53,279 bases of DNA, taken from Saprospiraceae bacterium. Its GTDB lineage: Bacteria; Bacteroidota; Bacteroidia; Chitinophagales; Saprospiraceae. The notes beneath the pieces are model-generated. The model worked only from the letters and a program-made list of their open reading frames with translations, did no database searches and was not told where the DNA came from. Below are positions 45,901 through 53,279 of the stretch, one piece after another (position 1 is the stretch's first letter; each line of letters begins with the position of its first letter). The position numbers were made by a program, and so were the translations under genes. The stretch spans positions 1 to 53,279 of the forward strand of contig JALWSS010000131.1 of the NCBI GenBank assembly GCA_026993525.1, in the 5' to 3' direction.

Positions 45901-47895
45901 TACCTGCCATTCATAATCAGTGCAGACGCTTAGCCCGGAAACGAACTTGCTCGGGGTGGTGGTGGTGCTGAGGTTCGTCCAGGTACTCGTTCCGGCAACC
46001 TTGTACCTCCAATCATAAAGCTGGTAGCCAGTCAAATTAAATTGTAGTGCGGCAGAGGATTGGGTAATGTCAGTTTCGAATAGAAAATAGTTACCTGGGA
46101 TAGGGCAGTTGGACTGGCAAGTGGTCGTGAAATCACCCATCCCGAACCATCCCGTCCATTCACTGTTGCTGCACTGGAGATTCACCTGCCATTCATAATC
46201 AGTGCAGGCGCTTAGCCCGGAAACGAACTTACTCGGTGAGGTGGTGCTGCTGAGGTTCGTCCAGGTGCTCGTCCCGACAACCCTGTACCTCCAATCATAA
46301 AGCTGGTAGCCAGTCAAATTAAATTGTAGTGCAGCAGAGGTTTGGGTAATGTCAGTTTCGAATAAAAAATAATTGGCCGGAGTATCGCAGGTGGAACCGG
46401 CTAATTTGTGGACAAAAATATCCCAACTCCCTGAGGAAGTTAGATTGAGAGTCCCCCCATTGGGGTCAAAATCTACCGTTCCTGTAAACCAGCCTGTGGT
46501 ATAAACATTGCGCGAACCATCCAATGCTATAGATGTCCCTACAGATGATTGAGTTCCGCCCATGCTTTTTGCCCAGATAAAATTACCCTGTGCATCTAAT
46601 TTTTGGATGAATATATCCGAACTATCTACAGCAGTTAAATTGAAAGTCCCCGCATTTGGGTCAAAATCTACTGTTCCAGCAAAGGTTCCTGTGGTATAAA
46701 CATTGCCTGAAGCATCTACGGCTATTCCATGTCCAGACCCTCCCCCTCCAGATGGCTGAGTTCCCCCCATACTCTTTGCCCAGAGGAAATTACCCCCTGC
46801 ATCTAATTTTTGAATGAATATATCCGAACTATCTACAGCGGTTAAATTGAAAGTACCTGCATTGGGGTCAAAATCTACCGTTCCTCTAAAGCCGCCTGTG
46901 GTATAAATATTACCAGAACTATCCAATGCTATAGATGACCCTCCAGCTAATTGAGTTCCGCCCATGCTTTTTGCCCAGATGAAATTACCTCCCTCATCTA
47001 ATTTTTGGATGAATATATCCGAACTATCTACAGCAGTCAAATTGAAAGTACCTGCATTGGGGTTGAAATCTACTGTTCCCCAAAACTCCCCCGTGGTATA
47101 AACATTGCCTGACCCATCCACAGATATTGAACTTCCAATTTCATGGCTATCAAAACCAGGGCTGTCATTGCCCATACTTTTTGCCCAGAGAAAATTGCCG
47201 TCTGCATCTAACTTTTGGATAAAAACATCAAAATCAATCAAACCGGAGCCAGTTAAATTAAAGACCCCTGCATTGGGGTCAAAATCTACCATTCCAGTAA
47301 ACATACCTGTGGTATAAACATTGCCAGAAGCATCTACGGTAATTGATTGTGCAGATGTGCTTGGAATAGAATTAAAGTCTCCTTTAGTGCTTTTTGCCCA
47401 GATGAAATTACCGTTTGCGTCCAATTTTTGTACAAACATTTCCAGGGTAGGGCCCTCACCCGTAGGGCTAAGGGTGGTTAAATTGAAGACCCCTGCATTG
47501 GGGTCAAAATCTACTGTTCCCGCAAAGAATCCTGTGGTATATATGTTGCCTGAAGCATCTACGGTTATTCCTAATCCGAATCCATACCCTCCACCTCCAG
47601 GAGTTAGGTAACCCATACTCTTTGCCCAAACAAGGTTACCTATTGAATCTAACTTTTGAATAAAAATAGCAAAGCCCTCTCCAGCGGATAAATTAAAGAT
47701 GCCAGCACTGGGGTCGAAATCTACCGTCCCTCTAAACCAGCCCGTGGTATATACATTGCCAGAAGAATCTACGGCGATATCAGTCCCCGCATCCCAATCA
47801 GTCCCCCCCATGCTCTTTGCCCAGTCAAGGGCTTGTGCCATGGTTGTGAGATTAAAAAATGAGAATACCATGAACAAAATAGCTAACTTTTTCAT
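43000..47895 (-). CDS. Modular SBBP / Fn3-like / cohesin / SprB protein with T9SS domain
   Basis: 1631 residues. After the signal peptide (MKKLAILFMVFSFFNLTTMA) come seven SBBP propeller repeats (~20-495), each with 'WAKSMGG...VYTTG.F.GTVDFDPNAG.FNL'. Three Fn3-like repeats follow (~500-775; 'YQLYDWRYRV...Y.WQVNLQCSN.EWTGWFGMG'), then a cohesin-like domain (~783-920). Five SprB repeats occupy ~926-1300 ('GGTPPYSFEW...YTVTVTDANGC'). A fourth Fn3-like repeat (~1305-1395), a second cohesin-like domain (~1400-1545) and a type A T9SS domain from ~1555 ('DIFPNPASNEFYLYS') complete it. It is thus a large exported surface protein. The cohesin-like folds may bind partners, but no dockerin is seen. Near-identical repeats at DNA level (46.4-47.7 kb) make this gene prone to length change. 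Confidence 0.9.
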   Translation of the reverse strand: MKKLAILFMVFSFFNLTTMAQALDWAKSMGGTDWDAGTDIAVDSSGNVYTTGWFRGTVDFDPSAGIFNLSAGEGFAIFIQKLDSIGNLVWAKSMGYLTPGGGGYGFGLGITVDASGNIYTTGFFAGTVDFDPNAGVFNLTTLSPTGEGPTLEMFVQKLDANGNFIWAKSTKGDFNSIPSTSAQSITVDASGNVYTTGMFTGMVDFDPNAGVFNLTGSGLIDFDVFIQKLDADGNFLWAKSMGNDSPGFDSHEIGSSISVDGSGNVYTTGEFWGTVDFNPNAGTFNLTAVDSSDIFIQKLDEGGNFIWAKSMGGTQLAGGSSIALDSSGNIYTTGGFRGTVDFDPNAGTFNLTAVDSSDIFIQKLDAGGNFLWAKSMGGTQPSGGGGSGHGIAVDASGNVYTTGTFAGTVDFDPNAGTFNLTAVDSSDIFIQKLDAQGNFIWAKSMGGTQSSVGTSIALDGSRNVYTTGWFTGTVDFDPNGGTLNLTSSGSWDIFVHKLAGSTCDTPANYFLFETDITQTSAALQFNLTGYQLYDWRYRVVGTSTWTNLSSTTSPSKFVSGLSACTDYEWQVNLQCSNSEWTGWFGMGDFTTTCQSNCPIPGNYFLFETDITQSSAALQFNLTGYQLYDWRYKVAGTSTWTNLSTTTTPSKFVSGLSVCTDYEWQVNLQCSNSEWTGWFGMGQFMTECPGTCNAPANYSLFEISITHSSATLKFNKTGYQLYDWRYRVAGSNPWTELSTTTVPSKFVSGLSECTNYQWQVNLQCSNDEWTGWLGLGQFVTGCPDSSTIFTVNSAIVNSCQEEVCIPISVSNFVDIIGFQFSIHYDDSLLEFVDVNGFNVPNFDIGNFGLLYASDGRITVSWFDPDVSGVTLIDGTGMFQICFNVTGNNGDTANIFFNGTPTSIEVVNANQMTIPPVLIPGTVSILSPDISLSPTVMPSTCLANNGSIDLMISGGVPPYSIIWNNGATTEDIYNLSPGLYTPTITDANGCEFVGDAIEVGSVASSVSISATTTNVSCNGNEDGSIDLSIAGGTPPYSFEWMPNQGSSTEDLINLSPNIYTVTVTDANGCTSVASSVISEPAALSVSGVVTHQNVGNDGAIDVSVYGGTPPYVFVWSPGQGNTGNPIGLAPDTYYLTVTDGNGCTKTSSYTVNEADAPTFTSSVVNVLCNGGNNGEINVTIINGVPPFTYSWAGPIDPAPSGSNPTDLIAGTYMVTVTDGNGNTSVSQPITVAEPTPISYMSSVVNAACGGGADGEIHLAISGGSPPYSVLWSNGDEGMDLTGLMAGVYVPTITDANNCLHQGNPVTIVELNVAPTDYLLTTSSITQSGAILQIDLGGYQTYDWRYREVGTNTWQSANSSSIPNQSISGLSPCTAYEWQVNLQCAGGMWTGWFGAGSFSTECLPILTFGNFYQFAEEGETIEIPVLLEGFGNLIDFQFSINWDTSYLNFSGIQSVQSDLENFSITNIDDQPVLTEAGMLSASWSNLSNPNYILEPITQLFTFQLKARNSICDTTIVDFASVPLSVEFFNKNFELLAVEYAGREIFLNADNCLTAAGYIRNDFLVDIFPNPASNEFYLYSAIDVEDLIIRDFTGSVIRRYNAPQSGIDISDLSRGIYLIEIISDKFRVMKKLIKV

Positions 47896-49283
47896 GTCGA
47901 TTCAATAAGTTAAAGACAAAGAGCCAATTAAATCAAATGCTCAAAAACTGAGCTGGTTATCGTTGTTATATTCAAGTCCAAATCGAAAGATGCTTTTGAT
48001 ACTAGTCCTTGATTTCAGTTCCTTTGTAGGAATTATAAGCCCTTTCCCAAAAGGAATAAACAGGTTCAAGAATTCCATTAAAAACAATAGCAAGGTAAAA
48101 AAACATTGTATTGATCCTGTATGCTTTGAACAAGTGGTGTCTTCAAAAATTTAAGGCCAATTTTTTAGAATAGCCGAAGGATTGGATGCTCCATCCTTTC
48201 CAGCAGATATGACAGCCGGGTCTTATACCAAAAACGAAATGGATTGTGCGATGATTCCGGACTAGCACCAGGACCCAAATCCACATTGAACGGTAGTTGA
48301 GGCTTTTTCAAACCAATTCGTATCGGCAGTAAGAACCAGTTACTTATATGAAACAGATATTTCTGTTTACATAAAAGTTGTACAACTTTGAAAAGTCAGT
48401 GGCCAAGTGCAACTTCGAATATAACGTAACACCCCAAATCATGGGGATTAAAGCGTCTACAACCACGTCTGCTGTAATTATTATCAGGTATCCGGATGGG
48501 TATCCTATAGAATAAGAATCCCAAAACGGAAAGACTAAGGTTTCGGATAATTGAGTCATTCAGCCACTAGAAAATTACAAAATGCAGGAATACGTTCAAA
48601 CTTATAAAATCACTCTCAAAAGTTAAATTTGCCTGACCCGATTGGATTGTCCCAGTTTATCAGGAAACATAAAACAAGGCCAATATCACGTCTAAAACAG
48701 CCAATGGTCAGGATGGTGATGTTAGTCCGGCAAAACTTTAACTGGTTTCGCCCATGCCAAGAAAAGCCAAAAGCCTTTCGTGCCTTCCAGTGTTCAGGCA
48801 AATTAATCAAAGCAGTGAAGACAAACGATGCAGTCCATTGCGAAACAATATAGCCAAATTAAATTTCTTTAGTACATCATTTCTGAAATGGTCAGGAGGG
48901 ATAATTAAAAATAATTAACCCTACAAATCTTCATCTGCAAAGCGCCAAAGCAAAATCGCTCATAATCGTCAGCCATTGTTCGGATAAATCAAATTTCCAG
49001 GAAAGCTCTTCTTTAAGGGCCTTTCCTGAAATCTTCATTCTGAGCAAATATGATAAGGTACTCAAGATAATGTACCAGTTACTAACCTCTTCCTTCGGTT
49101 ACTCAGCCTTTTGTATAGCACATAGACCTCAATTATATAAGCGTTACAATTTAATTAGGACAAATTTGAAACATGTCTCAAATAATTGCCTAAGTAAGCA
49201 ATTACACAATTGATCTCCCTAAGTTTTCAGGAAATGACAATTTGACATAATCCTTACAAACATTACCAGTACCAAGCATGCTC
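47896..49283. other. Long AT-rich gene-free region
   Basis: Nearly 1.4 kb with no supported gene, the largest such gap in the window. Short frames lack family features. The most protein-like is 48931-49038 on the minus strand, 35 residues 'MKISGKALKEELSWKFDLSE...', unrecognised. No tRNA-like, rRNA-like, CRISPR-like or strongly structured sequence was seen. The promoter of the SBBP gene must lie just right of 47895. It may be the remains of a deleted gene. Confidence 0.5.
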
Positions 49284-52200
49284 TCATTCTCTCTTTTCGA
49301 CCGTAATTTTGATGTCAAAATAATTTTTATTATTTGAAGCATCACTATCGTTAACGGCTAATTGTAATTTACCAGATTTATCAGCAACGAAACTTTTATC
49401 CCGACCTGCCAATACCCAATCTCCATCATCACCAATTCGCATCAATAATGCACCGTGGTTGAAGTTCGAAATTCGACTGAAGCCTTTCAGGCTAGGATCC
49501 CAAATGCCATCGGCAGTACCAGACCCGGCAAACATTCCAAAAACAATTTTACCCCTTCCCTCTAACCTAAATTTTTGACCTTCCATAAGAAGTATTGGAG
49601 TCGATACAAAGTTATTTATCGTTGCAGCATAAACCCAGGATTCATCAGTCTCAAACACAAACCTGGTCTCATTAAGGTTGTCCCCACTAGGCATTCTACT
49701 TTCTATGAACATTGTAGCGAGAGATTCAAATATTCCACTGACTGGATCAATGGTAGTATGGGTAGTCCGATTGCCATAATAGTCTTCGGTGATGGTCGTC
49801 ACTTCATAAACATTATAATTACTAAAAAACTCTTCTAATATGTTATATTCGCCCCCCGTACGACCAACATCTATTCCAGCATAGGATGCTTCCATTTTCC
49901 AAAACCTTCCCAATACTTCATCTTTATCAGTTGATTGATCATTCAGATAATACATACTCAATAATTCCGCAGCCTTACCGTGATGGTCAATAGCAGCTTT
50001 TTGGGCCCAATATTTCATTTGATTAATATCCTTGTAACCCAACTCTCCGGAATAATAAAGGACAGCCAAACGGAACATTCCCTCAGTAGAACCTGCCTCA
50101 GCTGCCTTTTGATACCAGGAAATAGTTTTCGATATGTCCTTTGGCTTCCCATATATAGTCTCCTGATGAATTATTCCCATTGTAATCATCGCATCGGTAT
50201 TATCCCTCTCTGATGCTCTTTTGAATAAAGCAAGGGCTTTGTCAATGTCAGGACGGACACCTTCTCCATCCATGTATATTTTACCCAACAAAAACAATCC
50301 AACAGGACTTCCTTTGTCAGCAGCTTCCCTAAACCAAGAAATAGCTTTTCTTGTGTCCTTTCCCACACCTATTCCCTGTTTATACGTTTTACCTAATGCT
50401 ATCATAGCAGGAATAAAATTAGATGAGGCAGCATCGTTCAGGTATTCAATGCCTTTTTGAGGAGAATCACTACCGATATGAAACAACCCCATCTTCAATT
50501 TTGCCATTGGATAACCATCATTAGCTACCATGTCCAACAACTGAATCCCTGCCTTTTCATTCGGGCGGCAATCAACTCCGCCCAATAATAGATGCGCCAA
50601 TAAATATCCCGCTTCTGCGTTGCCAGATTCTACACTCTGTAAAATTTGAGAATAAATCCCATTGGATAATTTCTCTATCTCGAGGGAGGACGGCCGATAT
50701 CCATAAGAATATTCTTTCATAAAAACGATGTTCCATGCTTTTGCGTAAAAATCATTTTGCTCAACTGCATTTTCCAGGCTTTGATGAAAAAACTGTCTAT
50801 CGAAAGGGACTTTAGCGAAAACCATATCAAGAACCTTTTTACGCGCCCCCAATGGTTCTTTTTCAGAAAACTCACCCGTTAATAATAGGGGCCGTATATT
50901 TACTGATCTTGAGTCAAGGACAGTTTTAGCGTTATCCCCCGAAATTGTAATTTCATATGAAAGTGAAGTTTTTCTTTTTGCAATTTCCGTATTGAAAAGA
51001 AATGTGAATGATTTTTTTTCATTCGGCATTATTTCTTTTACACTGACCTTATCTCTTACCAAATCAACCATTTCAGCGTAGGAATTTATTTTAAGTGTAG
51101 CAACTACACCTTTGAGTGGAAGCTCTCCGGAGTTTAAGACATCTACGACTAATTCCGTTTGATTAAGAGAAGGCACACTGGCGCCATCGTCCAACCCCAC
51201 CCTAGCCAATTTAATCGTAGGAGGGGTCAATTTCCTCGTCTCAAGGGTGACTGAAGTGGTGGCAATCAAGCCACTAAATTTTTCTTTAACCTTCAAAATA
51301 AACTTCGCTTCACCGTCCTGAATGCCATGACCGCCGGTTATCTCGAGTGCCAGTGTCCTGGAAGCAGACACATTCAAATCACTTCCAGCCTCAACATCCT
51401 GAACCTGAACCTGAACCTGTTGTCTATTAAAATCCTCGACTTCAATCGTAAGCCCATACCCAGTACCTCTTCCTGTATTTTTCAACTTAACCGACAAGGT
51501 TCCCGTCTCTCCATTGCTGAGTTTATTATCTCCATTTTGATCACTAAAACTAACATCTTCAAATGAAATGTTGGGAGGAAACCCCAACAAATATCTCGCT
51601 CTTAAATACCTGGCACTAACAGCAAATTGCCTATTGGAATAAAAACCAAAACTATTACCCAGAGTGCCAACTTTCTCAACCGGAACAGGTTTTCCATATT
51701 TCTGTCCATTTTTATAAAAATAATAGTTATCCCCAATTTTACGGATTGTTACAGTATATTTATTTCCAAACTTCCCTACATACTCGCTCAGGCTTTTGGT
51801 TTCCTTTATAGCCCTCAGATATCTATTGCCGACCATTCCTAAACTATGGCTACCATCCGGCATTGCTTTGAACTGAAAGTACTTTCGCAACCCTTTAGTT
51901 GCTCCAAAAACAATTCCCCCATGTCCGTATTCCTGAATTGCTCCGGTAGAAAAAACAAACTCGACCTCAAAATCCCGACTTTGGTCTATATCCAATTCTT
52001 TCAACCAATAGCCTGTGCCTTTTGTAGTCGCACTCTTTATCGTAACTTTTTTCTTTTTGGGGTAAACACTCAAAGATTTACTCTTCCCTGGCCATTTGTC
52101 CTGGTCCTTTGGGAAAACAGCATATTCAATTTGTTCTACCCGGTAATCAGCAGGCAATTGATAATCTGTCTGTGCAAATGTTCCCAATGACACCAGATAA

Positions 52201-52310
52201 CAGAGGCAAACTAAAGCGGTCCGGCATAATTCACCTGAAAATATTTGAACACCTTTAATCAGTGCCATCGCTTTGTAAATACTTCCCCAATCTTTTTCCC
52301 GGTTTTTCAT
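49284..52310 (-). CDS. Sel1-repeat protein with C-terminal LecA-like lectin domain
   Basis: 1008 residues from ATG 52310; ATG 52268 (MALIKGVQIFSGELCRTALV) is also possible and nearer the signal core, which ends 'LGTFAQ'. Residues ~40-250 form a concanavalin-like beta-sandwich ('FEVEFVFSTGAIQEYGHGGI'). Two CARDB/Ig-like domains follow (~255-480). Sel1 repeats occupy ~520-790 ('AMIALGKTYKQGIGVGKDTR', '..A..WFREAADKGSP'), helical pairs that mediate protein contacts. The last ~110 residues resemble the galactose-binding PA-IL lectin LecA ('GALLMRIGDDGDW', 'LAVNDSDASNNKNYFDIKI'), including the Asp and two Asn of its calcium/sugar site. The protein is exported but lacks a T9SS sorting domain. Its role is unknown; adhesion or glycan recognition is a reasonable inference. 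Confidence 0.8.
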   Translation of the reverse strand: MKNREKDWGSIYKAMALIKGVQIFSGELCRTALVCLCYLVSLGTFAQTDYQLPADYRVEQIEYAVFPKDQDKWPGKSKSLSVYPKKKKVTIKSATTKGTGYWLKELDIDQSRDFEVEFVFSTGAIQEYGHGGIVFGATKGLRKYFQFKAMPDGSHSLGMVGNRYLRAIKETKSLSEYVGKFGNKYTVTIRKIGDNYYFYKNGQKYGKPVPVEKVGTLGNSFGFYSNRQFAVSARYLRARYLLGFPPNISFEDVSFSDQNGDNKLSNGETGTLSVKLKNTGRGTGYGLTIEVEDFNRQQVQVQVQDVEAGSDLNVSASRTLALEITGGHGIQDGEAKFILKVKEKFSGLIATTSVTLETRKLTPPTIKLARVGLDDGASVPSLNQTELVVDVLNSGELPLKGVVATLKINSYAEMVDLVRDKVSVKEIMPNEKKSFTFLFNTEIAKRKTSLSYEITISGDNAKTVLDSRSVNIRPLLLTGEFSEKEPLGARKKVLDMVFAKVPFDRQFFHQSLENAVEQNDFYAKAWNIVFMKEYSYGYRPSSLEIEKLSNGIYSQILQSVESGNAEAGYLLAHLLLGGVDCRPNEKAGIQLLDMVANDGYPMAKLKMGLFHIGSDSPQKGIEYLNDAASSNFIPAMIALGKTYKQGIGVGKDTRKAISWFREAADKGSPVGLFLLGKIYMDGEGVRPDIDKALALFKRASERDNTDAMITMGIIHQETIYGKPKDISKTISWYQKAAEAGSTEGMFRLAVLYYSGELGYKDINQMKYWAQKAAIDHHGKAAELLSMYYLNDQSTDKDEVLGRFWKMEASYAGIDVGRTGGEYNILEEFFSNYNVYEVTTITEDYYGNRTTHTTIDPVSGIFESLATMFIESRMPSGDNLNETRFVFETDESWVYAATINNFVSTPILLMEGQKFRLEGRGKIVFGMFAGSGTADGIWDPSLKGFSRISNFNHGALLMRIGDDGDWVLAGRDKSFVADKSGKLQLAVNDSDASNNKNYFDIKITVEKRE

Positions 52311-52453
52311 TTTACAGAATTTGATTGTGAACACCACAAATTAAAATACAAAAAACAATAGACTGAACCCGTAGCCAATAATACTTGACAACCCAATGAT
52401 CCAATATTTACAATTTTTCATCATCGCTAAAGTTGAAATTGCCTTTTCGACTA

Positions 52454-53279
52454 TTATTTAATCATCCTCCGAACTACCACTCCCGCATCCGTCTCAATCA
52501 ATATAAAATAAATGCCGCTTTGCCAATCATCCGTTTTTATGTCATTAAAGCCTGCTCCTTTATGAAAGAAAATTTGATTTCCGATGGCATTGAAAATCTG
52601 GAGGTTTTGGATGGGATGTTCGGATTGGATAGTGATGTGATCATTGAATGGATTGGGAGACAATCGGACTGTTTTGTCTATTTGAAAATCATTTGCACTA
52701 TTGATTAAATTACAGCCAATGGCCAGCTCATATTGGTTTTGTGAATCAAAGTTGTTACTACAATCTGTAATTTTAAAATAATAAATCCCATTAGCAGGTG
52801 GAACAAAATTAAAGTTCAAAGCTTGGCCGGTGTTGCCAGTAAAACTTTCTATAAACGATTGAGAGGAATCATAAATTCTTACACATATTCTGATACTTGA
52901 AGGAACCGAAGATATATCAACATTGACTTCATTTCCTTCTTCAAGATGTATACTATAATAATCCTCCTCATCATAAAGGGAGGATTCAAAAAACCATGGA
53001 GCAATCAGTGCTGAAATGGTGTCGCAAATATCTATGGGATATGCCTTGCTAAATGAGTTATTACACTCGGTTGTATCAACCTGAGAGAAAGGGACAAACT
53101 CAAATTCAAAGGTATATTGGTCGGTAGAATTAAAATCATTCCAAGTATCCCTTAAAAAAATGTAATGCTCTCCAAGTTCACAAGTGCTTAACTCTATTAA
53201 GTAGCCCTGCCCATTATTGGAGTTGGTTTTGCTGAGTACTAAGGTTTGGTCAGGAGAATACACCCTTGCCGCCAACGCA
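52454..53279 (-). CDS. C-terminal part of a PPC-domain T9SS protein (partial)
   Basis: The frame is open to the window edge, so the N-terminus is missing. About 275 residues are visible. Two pre-peptidase C-terminal (PPC)-like beta domains come first ('STCELGEHYIFLRDTW', then 'DYYSIHLEEGNEVNVDISSV' and 'GIYYFKITDCSNNFDSQNQY'). A type A T9SS sorting domain ends the protein ('LSPNPFNDHITIQSEH...GIYFILIETDAGVVVRRMIK'). PPC domains are common C-terminal appendages of secreted peptidases and adhesins, so the missing part may be catalytic. It belongs to the same minus-strand run of secreted-protein genes. Confidence 0.85.
   Translation of the reverse strand, partial: ALAARVYSPDQTLVLSKTNSNNGQGYLIELSTCELGEHYIFLRDTWNDFNSTDQYTFEFEFVPFSQVDTTECNNSFSKAYPIDICDTISALIAPWFFESSLYDEEDYYSIHLEEGNEVNVDISSVPSSIRICVRIYDSSQSFIESFTGNTGQALNFNFVPPANGIYYFKITDCSNNFDSQNQYELAIGCNLINSANDFQIDKTVRLSPNPFNDHITIQSEHPIQNLQIFNAIGNQIFFHKGAGFNDIKTDDWQSGIYFILIETDAGVVVRRMIK

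Noticed and set aside
48931-49038. 36-codon minus-strand frame (MKISGKALKEELSWKF...)
   Set aside because: Protein-like but too short and unrecognised to list as a gene; mentioned under the gap.
1-53279. tRNA or rRNA genes and riboswitches
   Set aside because: No cloverleaf-like, rRNA-like or known riboswitch-like stretch was seen by eye; a covariance-model scan would be needed to exclude small RNAs.

Overview
The window looks like a chromosomal segment of a gliding-type Bacteroidota, most likely of the Saprospiria (Lewinella/Haliscomenobacter-like). The basis is the gene content: type IX secretion system (T9SS) C-terminal sorting domains on several proteins, SprB-type repeats with a gliding-motility-associated C-terminal domain, a one-protein hybrid two-component regulator with a Reg_prop sensor, DUF6702, and outer-membrane lipoproteins. 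Genes have few Shine-Dalgarno sequences. The genus is an inference. No rRNA, tRNA, CRISPR array or intact insertion sequence was recognised.

Layout. 0.5-4.6 kb: an SLC12-like cation/chloride cotransporter, a SnoaL-like lipoprotein and an unknown lipoprotein. 4.7-9.9 kb: a large Asp-box T9SS protein flanked by gene wreckage, namely an AraC regulator tail, an outer-membrane-type gene with two in-frame stops, and a frameshifted aldo/keto reductase. 9.9-12.7 kb: a two-gene molybdenum hydroxylase operon (2Fe-2S subunit plus Tat-exported large subunit). 12.9-17.7 kb: a PagL-like lipid A deacylase whose 5' end has been tandemly triplicated, a PhnA zinc-ribbon protein, a dihaem cytochrome c, and a ten-copy array of a 72-bp double-dyad repeat. 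17.8-21.3 kb: an operon of HupE/UreJ-like membrane protein, DUF6702 protein and M1 metallopeptidase. 21.4-23.1 kb: an AbiE toxin-antitoxin locus whose toxin gene is broken into three pieces by two copies of one ~100-bp MITE. 23.1-25.3 kb: a DUF368 lipid-carrier translocase candidate, a third MITE, a hydrolase relic and a small membrane protein.

25.6-32.7 kb: a secreted beta-helix T9SS protein followed by a 1468-residue hybrid two-component system. 32.7-37.7 kb: malic enzyme fused to a phosphotransacetylase-like domain, an acyl-CoA ligase and a small unknown protein. 38.2-53.3 kb: four AT-rich genes on the minus strand for large secreted proteins (SprB/CHU_C protein; SBBP/Fn3/cohesin/SprB protein; Sel1-repeat protein ending in a LecA-like lectin domain; partial T9SS protein). 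These look like a surface-adhesin cluster.

The most notable structures are the doubly MITE-interrupted abiEii gene, in which removing each MITE plus one TA restores the reading frame exactly; the 72-bp repeat array and its link to the pagL duplication; the outer-membrane gene with two stops; the LecA-Sel1 fusion; and the composition break inside the hybrid two-component gene. I found no multi-gene system that I can claim is new. The HupE-DUF6702-M1 operon is the best candidate for an undescribed functional unit.
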